NCBI GenBank assembly: GCA_002329525.1
Contig: DCTI01000140.1
Span: 1 to 9,326 of the forward strand
From: Negativicutes bacterium UBA1444
Lineage (GTDB): Bacteria > Bacillota > Negativicutes > UBA1444
Direction: 5' to 3'
Length of the DNA stretch: 9,326 nt
Below the pieces are notes generated by a model. That model did not search any database, was not told the origin of the DNA, and saw nothing but the letters and a program-made list of their open reading frames with translations. Made by a program: the position numbers and the translations under genes. This document shows positions 1 to 5,485 of this stretch, piece after piece (position 1 is the stretch's first letter; each line of letters opens with the position of its first letter).

Positions 1-487
1 CGAAGCGGCCCGGGCCGGCGAGCAGGGCAGAGGGTTCGCCGTGGTGGCCGATGAAGTCCGCAAGCTGGCGGAACAATCCGGGGAAGCCGCCAAACAGATC
101 GCCCGGATGATCGCGGATATTCAGGGGGAGACGGATCAGGCGGTGCAGGCGATGAACGCCGGTACCCAGGAAGTAAAACACGGTGCGGCGGCAGTCGGCG
201 CGGCCGGCAAGTCCTTTGCCGATATTTTTGCCGCGATCCAGGAAATTTCCGAACAGATGCGGGAAATATCCACCGTCATGGAAGAAATGGCCAAAGGATC
301 CGAACAGATCGTGAGTTCGATGCAGGATATTGACAAGTTGAGCAAGGAAGCTGCCGGCCAGGCTCAGAACGTGGCGGCGGCAACCCAGGAACAATCCGCC
401 ACAACCCAGGAAATAGCGTCTGCCAGTGAAGCTCTGGCCAAGCTGGCGGAGGAACTATCCCATTCGGTTCATATGTTCCGCGTTTAA
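1..487 (+). CDS. Methyl-accepting chemotaxis protein, C-terminal fragment
   Basis: Open from the left edge (reading frame begins at base 2), so only the last 161 codons are present. The protein is a chemoreceptor whose cytoplasmic four-helix coiled coil controls CheA through CheW. The conserved hairpin-tip region is visible as [18 protein letters not shown] in the first 30 codons, followed by the descending methylation-helix bundle with regular heptads and Gln/Glu/Ala-rich stretches ([18 protein letters not shown]). It ends HMFRV with no CheR-docking pentapeptide. The sensor domain, HAMP and membrane segments lie outside the window, so the ligand cannot be inferred. The GTG codons at 41 and 44 are internal codons of the conserved tip, not a start. 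Family assignment is very secure; nothing ties it functionally to the bio genes downstream. Confidence 0.96.
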   Translation, partial: EAARAGEQGRGFAVVADEVRKLAEQSGEAAKQIARMIADIQGETDQAVQAMNAGTQEVKHGAAAVGAAGKSFADIFAAIQEISEQMREISTVMEEMAKGSEQIVSSMQDIDKLSKEAAGQAQNVAAATQEQSATTQEIASASEALAKLAEELSHSVHMFRV

Positions 488-510
488 GAAAATTCGCCGG
501 CGGTCACCGC

Positions 511-606
511 GACTCGCGCCAGTATAGGTCCAACGGGCGAAAAGAAAAAGATGCACAGGCGGCGAAAGCCGCCAGTGAATCTTTGAAATGGAGTCCGTTT
601 TTATTT
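511..606 (+). other. Candidate structured RNA (three-way junction) or terminator of the chemoreceptor mRNA
   Basis: Three helices can be drawn. P1 is GACTC (511-515) with GAGTC (591-595). P2 is CGCC (517-520) with GGCG (536-539), enclosing a 15-nt loop. P3 is a long hairpin at 547-584: AAAGAT/ATCTTT, a G-A mismatch, CAC/GTG, an A-A mismatch, then GGCGGC/GCCGCC closed by a GAAA tetraloop. Bases 598-606 (TTTTTATTT) follow P1 almost at once, as in an intrinsic terminator. The region lies after the chemoreceptor stop and before the bioY promoter, so it may be a 3' UTR terminator or a separate small RNA. It does not match the signature sequences of the c-di-GMP-I or ZTP riboswitches as I know them. 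The P3 hairpin is certain as sequence; its function is inferred. Confidence 0.45.
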
Positions 607-613
607 GAAGACA

Positions 614-645
614 ATGTAAACTTAAAAATAAAAACATATTTACAA
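614..645 (+). promoter_or_regulatory. Upstream BirA-box-like palindrome
   Basis: Half-sites ATGTAAACT (614-622) and TATTTACAA (637-645) are separated by 14 nt. Against the BirA consensus TTGTAAACC-N14-16-GGTTTACAA this is 14 of 18 matches. The right half-site contains the -35 hexamer of the bioY promoter (639-644), so occupancy would block RNA polymerase. The surrounding DNA is AT-rich, so chance similarity is possible, and this site is weaker than the one at 673-705. Confidence 0.5.
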
Positions 646-667
646 ATCGGCAACGGCAAGTTATAAT
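639..667 (+). promoter_or_regulatory. Sigma-A-type promoter of bioY-bioB
   Basis: The -35 TTTACA (639-644) and consensus -10 TATAAT (662-667) are separated by exactly 17 bp. Transcription is expected to start near 674, inside the strong BirA operator. This places the start of bioY at GTG 719 with a leader of about 45 nt. Confidence 0.8.
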
Positions 668-672
668 CCTTG

Positions 673-705
673 TTGTGAACAACAGGGTTCGCAAATGGTT
701 TACAA
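673..705 (+). promoter_or_regulatory. BirA operator of bioY-bioB
   Basis: Half-sites TTGTGAACA (673-681) and GGTTTACAA (697-705) are separated by 15 nt. They match the BirA consensus TTGTAAACC-N14-16-GGTTTACAA at 16 of 18 positions, and the right half is perfect. The site covers the expected transcription start and sits directly before genes for biotin uptake and synthesis, which is the classic context for repression by biotinyl-AMP-loaded BirA. Confidence 0.85.
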
Positions 706-718
706 GGGGGTTCTGTTC

Positions 719-1288
719 GTGTCATTGCGCCGAAAAATGTTGGTGTCGCTGTTCGCGGCGTTGATCTGTATCAGCTCCATCCTGATTTTCCCGATCGGCC
801 CGGTACCGATAACCTTGCAGGTGTTCTTCATCGTACTGACCGGCGCTGTGCTCGGCCCGAAGATGGGTGCGCTCAGCGTCGTGATCTGGATCATGCTCGG
901 GACATTCGGCCTGCCGGTATTCGCCGGCGGCAAAGCCGGCCCGATGGTATTGCTCGGACCCACCGGCGGCTATTTGCCGGGGTTCACCATTTGCGCCTGG
1001 ATCGTGGGGGCGTTGACGGAAAAGCGGACGAGTTCCCGGTTACGCATCGGCCTGGCGATGGTGGTCGGTATGGCTGTCGCCTACGCGGTAGGTCTGGCGG
1101 GATTCATGGCCAGCTTTGCCTTTTTCCTGCAGAAACCGATGACTGTGCAGCAGGCTCTGGCGATTGCCGTCTATCCCTTTATCGCGTTTGATCTGGTCAA
1201 AATCGTGCTGGCGGCGTGGCTGACGCCCGTGCTGCGGGCGGCGATCGACCGTGCCGGATTGCTGGAGGAACAGCACGAACATGCATAA
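719..1288 (+). CDS. bioY: Biotin transporter BioY (ECF S component)
   Basis: This is an integral membrane biotin-binding subunit, the S component of ECF-type biotin uptake. From GTG 719 it has 189 residues, normal for BioY. About six hydrophobic segments are visible, with the family hallmark stretch GPVPITLQVFFIVLTGAVLG and then the Gly-rich GPTGGYLPGF region; the C-terminal part has FDLVKIVLAAWL. GTG 719 is preferred over ATG 695 because AAGGGGG (704-710) lies 8 nt upstream of the GTG, while ATG 695 sits inside the BirA operator with no Shine-Dalgarno sequence. No ecfA or ecfT genes are in view, so it must use a shared energising module or work alone. It overlaps bioB by 8 bp, which implies translational coupling. 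Regulation is by BirA through the operators upstream. Confidence 0.93.
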   Translation: MSLRRKMLVSLFAALICISSILIFPIGPVPITLQVFFIVLTGAVLGPKMGALSVVIWIMLGTFGLPVFAGGKAGPMVLLGPTGGYLPGFTICAWIVGALTEKRTSSRLRIGLAMVVGMAVAYAVGLAGFMASFAFFLQKPMTVQQALAIAVYPFIAFDLVKIVLAAWLTPVLRAAIDRAGLLEEQHEHA

Positions 1289-2270
1289 ACGGATTGATGA
1301 ACTGACGCAAAAAATATTGGCCGGCGGCGAAATTCTGCCAGCGGAAGCTCGTGAACTCGCAGACGTGGCCAATGCCGACCTGCCGCACCTGTTCGCGGCT
1401 GCCAACTCCATCCGCCAACAATTCCAGGGCGAACAGGTTCATCTGTGCGCCATCCTCAACGGACGCTCCGGGCACTGTAGCGAAGACTGTTCCTATTGCG
1501 CCCAGTCGGTGCACCACCAGACCGGAGTGGCCGTTTATCCGCTACTGGAGTCCGATGAAATACTGCGGCACGCGAAAGCGGCCGAAGCCGCCGGTGTCAG
1601 TCATTTCTCCCTCGTCCTCAGCGGCCGGGGCATGGATGCCGCCCAAGAAGCGGAGAATTTCGACCGGATCATTGACACCTACCGTCGAATTCTGCAGCAA
1701 ACACACCTGAAACTTTGCGCGTCGCTGGGTTCCCTGACGGCGGAGCAGGCCCGGCGCCTGAAAGAAGTCGGCGTGGAACGTTATCACCATAACGTCGAAA
1801 CCAGCCGCGATTATTACGCCTCCATCTGCCGCACCCATACCTACGAGGACCGCACCCGCACCATCCGCGTGGCGCAGGACGCGGGCCTCGCAGTTTGTTG
1901 CGGCGGTATCATAGGAATGGGTGAAAGCCTAAACCAACGCATCGACATGGCGTTCGAACTGCGGGCCATGGGGATCGGCTGCGTGCCAATCAATATCTTG
2001 AATCCCGTGCCGGGAACCCGGCTCGAACATCAGCCCCCGCTGCCGCCGCTCGAAATCCTCAAGACGATGGCAATCTTCCGGTTCATTTTGCCCCGGGCCG
2101 TCATCCGCACCGCCGGCGGTCGCGAGAAAAACCTGCGGGATCTGCAATCCATGGCCCTTTTCAGCGGCGCCAACGGAATGCTGGTTGGCGGTTATCTAAC
2201 CACGAGCGGCCGTGACACGAACCTGGATCACCAGATGATCGCCGACCTCGGCCTGAAAGTGGCGCTATAG
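1281..2270 (+). CDS. bioB: Biotin synthase (radical SAM), likely anaerobe-type
   Basis: Converts dethiobiotin to biotin by inserting sulfur, the last step of biotin synthesis. It has 329 residues from ATG 1281, which GGAGG (1264-1268) precedes at a somewhat long 12-nt spacing; the upstream in-frame GTG 1251 has no better signal. The radical-SAM motif is CSEDCSYC with Cys66, Cys70 and Cys73 holding the 4Fe-4S cluster. Other BioB hallmarks are YHHNVETS, GGIIGMGES and NILNPVPGT. Aligned by eye with E. coli BioB, the auxiliary-cluster ligands Cys128, Cys188 and Arg260 correspond to Cys146, Cys206 and Arg276. The Cys97 position is Ser110 (HFSLVLSGRG), and an additional Cys207 follows Cys206. This suggests the variant class reported in obligate anaerobes with a different auxiliary cluster. 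Co-transcribed with bioY; no other bio synthesis genes are in the window. Confidence 0.95.
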   Translation: MHKRIDELTQKILAGGEILPAEARELADVANADLPHLFAAANSIRQQFQGEQVHLCAILNGRSGHCSEDCSYCAQSVHHQTGVAVYPLLESDEILRHAKAAEAAGVSHFSLVLSGRGMDAAQEAENFDRIIDTYRRILQQTHLKLCASLGSLTAEQARRLKEVGVERYHHNVETSRDYYASICRTHTYEDRTRTIRVAQDAGLAVCCGGIIGMGESLNQRIDMAFELRAMGIGCVPINILNPVPGTRLEHQPPLPPLEILKTMAIFRFILPRAVIRTAGGREKNLRDLQSMALFSGANGMLVGGYLTTSGRDTNLDHQMIADLGLKVAL

Positions 2271-2290
2271 GGGCGGCAGGAAATCCGCCC
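2271..2290 (+). other. Short GC-rich hairpin after bioB
   Basis: GGGCGG (2271-2276) pairs perfectly with CCGCCC (2285-2290) across an 8-nt loop, immediately after the bioB stop. No T-run follows, so it is at best a weak attenuator or 3'-end stabiliser, and the exonuclease gene could still be read from the bio promoter. Confidence 0.35.
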
Positions 2291-2348
2291 ACAGCCGGCG
2301 AAGAACAATAGCCAACGATAAATCCGCCGGAAAAGACAGGTGATCCGT

Positions 2349-2954
2349 ATGCAAGATTTTTTTAATAACAACGCCTCCCTGCCGGAACTTGACAGTTCGG
2401 ACAGGGAGGCTTCGCTATGCCCGGATTTTACCGCCATCGATTTTGAGACCGCCAACCCCGCCATGGACAGCGCCTGCCAACTCGGGCTGGCGGTCGTGCA
2501 GAACGGCGTGATCGTCGAACGGCGGGACTGGCTGATTTGCCCGCCGACCGAACGGTTCGATTTTACCTATATTCACGGCATCACCTGGCGGGACGTGGCG
2601 GACGCTCCCGACTTCCGGCAACTGTGGCCGGAGATCCGGCCCTATCTGGCGGAGCGGGTGATCGCCGCACACAACGTGAGTTTCGACATCAACGTGTTTT
2701 TTGCCCTGATCAAGCGCTACCGGATCGAATACTGGCACGGCGGGACGATCGACTCCGTCATCGTGGCCCGGCGACTCTGGCCGCACCTGCCGAACCATCA
2801 GCTCAGTACGGTCGCCGGACATCTGCAGATCCCACTCGATCATCACGACGCCGCCAGCGACGCCAATGCCTGCGCCGAAATCATCCGCCAGGCCGAAGCG
2901 TGCCAGGCCGGTATTGCCAAACGGGTTATGCGCTGGTACGGGAAGCGGGGCTGA
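2349..2954 (+). CDS. DnaQ-like 3'-5' exonuclease (DEDDh family)
   Basis: A 201-residue protein with the RNase T/DnaQ fold that removes nucleotides from 3' ends using two metal ions. All catalytic motifs are visible: Exo I DFE (Asp31, Glu33), Exo II HNVSFD (Asp113), Exo III HHDAASDA (His166 and Asp171, the H-x4-D of the DEDDh subclass). It is a stand-alone exonuclease domain; no polymerase or other domain is fused. ATG 2349 follows AGGTGA (2337-2342) at 6 nt; GTG 2340 is a poorer alternative. The conserved fold begins only near residue 26, and the preceding segment is encoded by a long hairpin (2373-2410), so the N-terminus looks added. It lies 78 bp after bioB on the same strand and may be read with it, though no functional link is evident. 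Its exact substrate (repair, RNA trimming) cannot be told. Confidence 0.88.
   Translation: MQDFFNNNASLPELDSSDREASLCPDFTAIDFETANPAMDSACQLGLAVVQNGVIVERRDWLICPPTERFDFTYIHGITWRDVADAPDFRQLWPEIRPYLAERVIAAHNVSFDINVFFALIKRYRIEYWHGGTIDSVIVARRLWPHLPNHQLSTVAGHLQIPLDHHDAASDANACAEIIRQAEACQAGIAKRVMRWYGKRG
2373..2410 (+). repeat. Long imperfect palindrome inside the 5' end of the exonuclease gene
   Basis: GCCTCCCTG (2373-2381) pairs with CAGGGAGGC (2402-2410). The helix continues inward as CCG/CGG and AACT/AGTT around a TGAC loop, with bulged G2385 and A2401: 16 bp in all. It is preceded by T7 (2357-2363). It is translated in frame as part of a Ser/Asp/Glu-rich leader of the exonuclease. The symmetry and its position before the conserved domain suggest a small palindromic repeat element that inserted there. 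No second copy was seen in this window, so mobility is an inference. Confidence 0.55.
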
Positions 2955-2955
2955 G

Positions 2956-3789
2956 TCACCATTCCATCACGGTGCCGATGAATGCCGGAATAAACTTGGC
3001 TTTGAACTTTTCGCGCAATGCGGACATCATCGCAAACCCCGTACAATGATTGGCCGCGACGAAATCCGGCTGCCAGTCGGCCAGGGCCTGGATCGTTTCT
3101 TGTTGCTGTTCTTCGCTGACTGGGCCCAGATGTGTGCCGCCGACCCATCCGGCCAGCCGGGTGGCGCCGGTGACGGAAAAACCGTGCCGAACCGTGTTGA
3201 CCAATCCGGAATGGGTGCAACCGCCGATGACCACCATATCCTTTCCTACGACATGATAGAGCGACATGTCGTCGGCAATGGTGTCCTGGCAATCACAGCC
3301 ATCGCATTCGAGTACTAATTTGGCATCGCCGTGTTCATATTCCGTAACCCGCGGCACCGAACCGCTGAGCCATAGATTGGGCGTCAACTGCGTGGGTTCG
3401 GTGATCAGACGCCACTCGACTCCCAGGGTTGTCAATTGATCTTTCACATAAGGAATTCCGATATACTTGCGGGTGCCGCCAGCTGCCGAGTAGCGTTCGG
3501 TGAAAATGTCCCGATGGGCATATAGCGGCAACTTTTTTTGTGCATGTTGCAAAACGTGGAAAAATCCGCCGGCATGATCGTAGTGCCCGTGACTGAGAAT
3601 AGCCATATCGAGGCTGCGGGGCGACACGTCCAGTAAACTGAGGTTGTTAATAATTGCGACGGATTGGCCGGCATCCATCAAGATCCGTTTCTCGCCCGTC
3701 TCAATCAACAGCGACAGCCCATGCTCGCCCAGAAAATGATGCTTGGCGCCGGTAGGCACGGTATTGTCCATCACCACGGTGACTTTCAT
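2956..3789 (-). CDS. MBL-fold metallohydrolase, dihydropterin-synthase-like subgroup
   Basis: A 277-residue cytosolic protein of the metallo-beta-lactamase superfamily. The metal-binding signature is SHGHYDHAGG (His67, His69, Asp71, His72), followed by GGCTHSGLVNTV (His193), GGTHLGP (His220) and ANHCTG (His248). These motifs and the DDMSL segment are typical of the subgroup named after 7,8-dihydropterin-6-methyl-4-(beta-D-ribofuranosyl)-aminobenzene-5'-phosphate synthase, most members of which have unknown substrates. An odd CDGCDC cluster lies at residues 162-167. AGGAGG (complement of 3797-3802) sits 7 nt before the ATG. It lies 25 bp downstream of the Nramp-like transporter on the same strand, so co-transcription is likely and it may act on the transported compound. 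The name's pterin reaction should not be taken as its function. Confidence 0.88.
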   Translation of the reverse strand: MKVTVVMDNTVPTGAKHHFLGEHGLSLLIETGEKRILMDAGQSVAIINNLSLLDVSPRSLDMAILSHGHYDHAGGFFHVLQHAQKKLPLYAHRDIFTERYSAAGGTRKYIGIPYVKDQLTTLGVEWRLITEPTQLTPNLWLSGSVPRVTEYEHGDAKLVLECDGCDCQDTIADDMSLYHVVGKDMVVIGGCTHSGLVNTVRHGFSVTGATRLAGWVGGTHLGPVSEEQQQETIQALADWQPDFVAANHCTGFAMMSALREKFKAKFIPAFIGTVMEW

Positions 3790-3814
3790 AAGAAAACCTC
3801 CTGTTTACCTTCTC

Positions 3815-5233
3815 CTACATGATCGAATAAATCAGAAATACCGCATAAAACACGCCGGCTGCGATAGTGCCCCAAGTGAAGATGGGATTCGGCCGCACCT
3901 GATCGCGTAGCTCCTCCGGATATAGTCCCGGCAGCACTTTGTAAGTCAAATAGGCGATTGAAAAAGCCACAAACGGCAATAGGATCGCGCCTTCCACCCA
4001 GGCGGCCGCTTGCAGGAATTTGATCGGCACAGCCTGGAACATGAAGACCAGCGCAAAGTTGCCGATGGTTCCATACAAAAACCAGATCCGGTAGCGCCAG
4101 ACGTTGGACAGGGCATGATAACCCTTGAAATTCGGCAGGCAAATCTTGATCGAGTTGTCGATCAAACGGGCATAGCCGTCATATAACGTGGCCATCGTGG
4201 AATAGACCACTGCAAACGCACCCACTAAATACAGAGTCATGGCCCATTCGCCCAGAACTTTCGTGAACGTCTTCGAAAGCGTTAACACAAACGCCACGCC
4301 GCCCGGCGCCAGTTTCAACGGATTCAGCACAACACAGGCGTTGATGACAAAAATCGCGGTCACCAAAATAGTCAGCATGTTGGCGCCCCACCAAGAATCG
4401 TGGAGCATCACTTTAAACCAATCCTTCAGCCCGGCCATATCTTCGTGAGTCGCGTTCTTCAGCCGGTCCAGGGTCGACATGTCGCTGCTGCCCAGTTCGT
4501 ATCCGCCGGATGTGCCGTATCCTTTGGACAATATCCAATCTGAATACCAGAGCCCGTTAATCGCTCCCGCTCCGGCGAAAGCCATTGCCGGAATAATTTC
4601 CACCAGCGGGTTCGGACTGATTTTAAAATTTTGCACCGCCCAATCCGGAGTCACGCTGGGGATCTGAAAGGTAAAGCCTTGCAAGATGTAACCAAGGCCC
4701 GGCCACAGTTTCACAAATACGAGAAACGTGGTTACTGTCAATATTCCGACCACAACCATCATGGTTTTTTCAATGATCGAATATTTGCCGGCCCAGCTCA
4801 TCGCCACGAAGGAGATCATGATCACCAGCGACCAAACATAGGGCGACAGTGCCGGAACAATATTATTAGCAATAATGCCGATCATGGCTACCAGTCCGCC
4901 GATATGAATGGCGCCGAGGTAAAGCCCGGCCAGCAGTATCGCCCAATTCAGCCATTTTTTGGGGCCGGGAAGCAAAGTAAAACCTTCCCGGATTGATGTC
5001 CCGGTGTATAATGACCACCTACCCAATTCGACCGTCATAAACCATTTTAGAAAAATTGCCACAACCGGCATCCATAAGGTCGAAATCCCCCAGACTGCCC
5101 CCACGCGGGGGTTCAAGGCCAGCTCACCGCCGCCGATCGCCATGCCGGCCCACACGATTCCCGGCCCCAGCGCCGCCAAAATCGCCCATCCTTTCGGTGC
5201 GGGGTTGATTCGGTTTCTGGTTTCTGTTGTCAC
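3815..5233 (-). CDS. Nramp-superfamily transporter lacking canonical metal-site motifs
   Basis: A 472-residue polytopic membrane protein with about eleven hydrophobic segments in a LeuT/Nramp-like arrangement. The first segment reads GPGIVWAGMAIGGGEL, matching the Nramp TM1 position, but the DPGN motif is GPGI (residues 23-26). In the TM6 region the usual Met-Pro-His is replaced by AGAGAINGLWYSDWI (about 220-234). The Asp and Met that bind Mn2+/Fe2+ in true MntH/Nramp carriers are therefore absent, so manganese transport should not be assumed. The start is GTG 5233, with AGGAGG (complement of 5241-5246) 7 nt upstream; no ATG is better placed. It heads an operon with the MBL-fold gene and is divergent from a CdaR-type regulator, which suggests a regulated organic or unusual substrate (inference). 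Base composition looks less GC-rich than the VWA/WYL genes. Confidence 0.85.
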   Translation of the reverse strand: MTTETRNRINPAPKGWAILAALGPGIVWAGMAIGGGELALNPRVGAVWGISTLWMPVVAIFLKWFMTVELGRWSLYTGTSIREGFTLLPGPKKWLNWAILLAGLYLGAIHIGGLVAMIGIIANNIVPALSPYVWSLVIMISFVAMSWAGKYSIIEKTMMVVVGILTVTTFLVFVKLWPGLGYILQGFTFQIPSVTPDWAVQNFKISPNPLVEIIPAMAFAGAGAINGLWYSDWILSKGYGTSGGYELGSSDMSTLDRLKNATHEDMAGLKDWFKVMLHDSWWGANMLTILVTAIFVINACVVLNPLKLAPGGVAFVLTLSKTFTKVLGEWAMTLYLVGAFAVVYSTMATLYDGYARLIDNSIKICLPNFKGYHALSNVWRYRIWFLYGTIGNFALVFMFQAVPIKFLQAAAWVEGAILLPFVAFSIAYLTYKVLPGLYPEELRDQVRPNPIFTWGTIAAGVFYAVFLIYSIM

Positions 5234-5269
5234 ATTTCTCCCTCCTCAAATCAATGAATGATACCGTAT

Positions 5270-5275
5270 TGTATA
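5270..5275 (-). promoter_or_regulatory. Possible -10 element for the transporter-MBL operon
   Basis: On the minus strand TATACA lies at 5275-5270, about 37 bp before the GTG start. No good -35 is found 16-18 bp upstream (near ATCGTT), which would suit an activator-dependent promoter. The palindrome at 5310-5329 would then be centred roughly 55 bp upstream of the start of transcription. Weak on its own. Confidence 0.35.
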
Positions 5276-5309
5276 ATTTGCCGATAAAAAAGAACGATGC
5301 CGCAAATTC

Positions 5310-5329
5310 ACAATACTTTGAAATATTGT
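5310..5329. promoter_or_regulatory. Palindrome in the divergent control region (candidate operator)
   Basis: ACAATA and TATTGT are separated by 8 nt; 16 of 20 positions are symmetric. It overlaps the -35 of the regulator promoter (5318-5323) and lies upstream of the proposed transporter promoter. That position would let one bound regulator activate the transporter operon and repress its own gene. Binding by the CdaR-type protein is inferred. Confidence 0.45.
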
Positions 5330-5346
5330 CTGCCTTCCTTTATAAT
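5318..5346 (+). promoter_or_regulatory. Sigma-A-type promoter of the CdaR-type regulator
   Basis: TTGAAA (5318-5323), 17 bp, then consensus TATAAT (5341-5346). Transcription would begin near 5353, giving a leader of about 130 nt before the ATG at 5486 that includes the 5360-5381 palindrome. Confidence 0.7.
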
Positions 5347-5359
5347 AGTAGTTGATTCG

Positions 5360-5381
5360 GGATACTGCAATTGACGTATCC
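5360..5381. promoter_or_regulatory. Near-perfect 22-bp palindrome (candidate operator)
   Basis: GGATAC and GTATCC flank a 10-nt centre that itself contains the palindrome CAATTG (5368-5373); only the TG/AC pair breaks the symmetry. It lies just after the predicted regulator transcription start, a position suited to roadblock or autorepression. Confidence 0.5.
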
Positions 5382-5485
5382 TGAGAATTATTTACTCAAT
5401 TGATCCGCTTTTTTGTGCAATATGCTGCATAGTAGGCGATAACGTGTGATGCATTTCGAAGCATCACCGGTGGAGGCGGAATATT

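Noticed and set aside
521..600. c-di-GMP-I riboswitch, suggested by a GCACAGG segment near a chemotaxis gene
   Set aside because: The segment pairs within a simple GAAA-capped hairpin, and the conserved GCAAAGCC and tetraloop-receptor elements are absent. It also lies after, not before, the chemoreceptor.
1197..1517. Minus-strand open frames over bioY and bioB
   Set aside because: They are shadows of clearly recognised genes, with no ribosome binding sites or domain signatures.
2404..2446. ATG 2417 with a well-spaced GGGAGG as start of the exonuclease
   Set aside because: It is out of frame with the catalytic motifs and meets a stop after nine codons. The ribosome binding site is a by-product of the hairpin's right arm.
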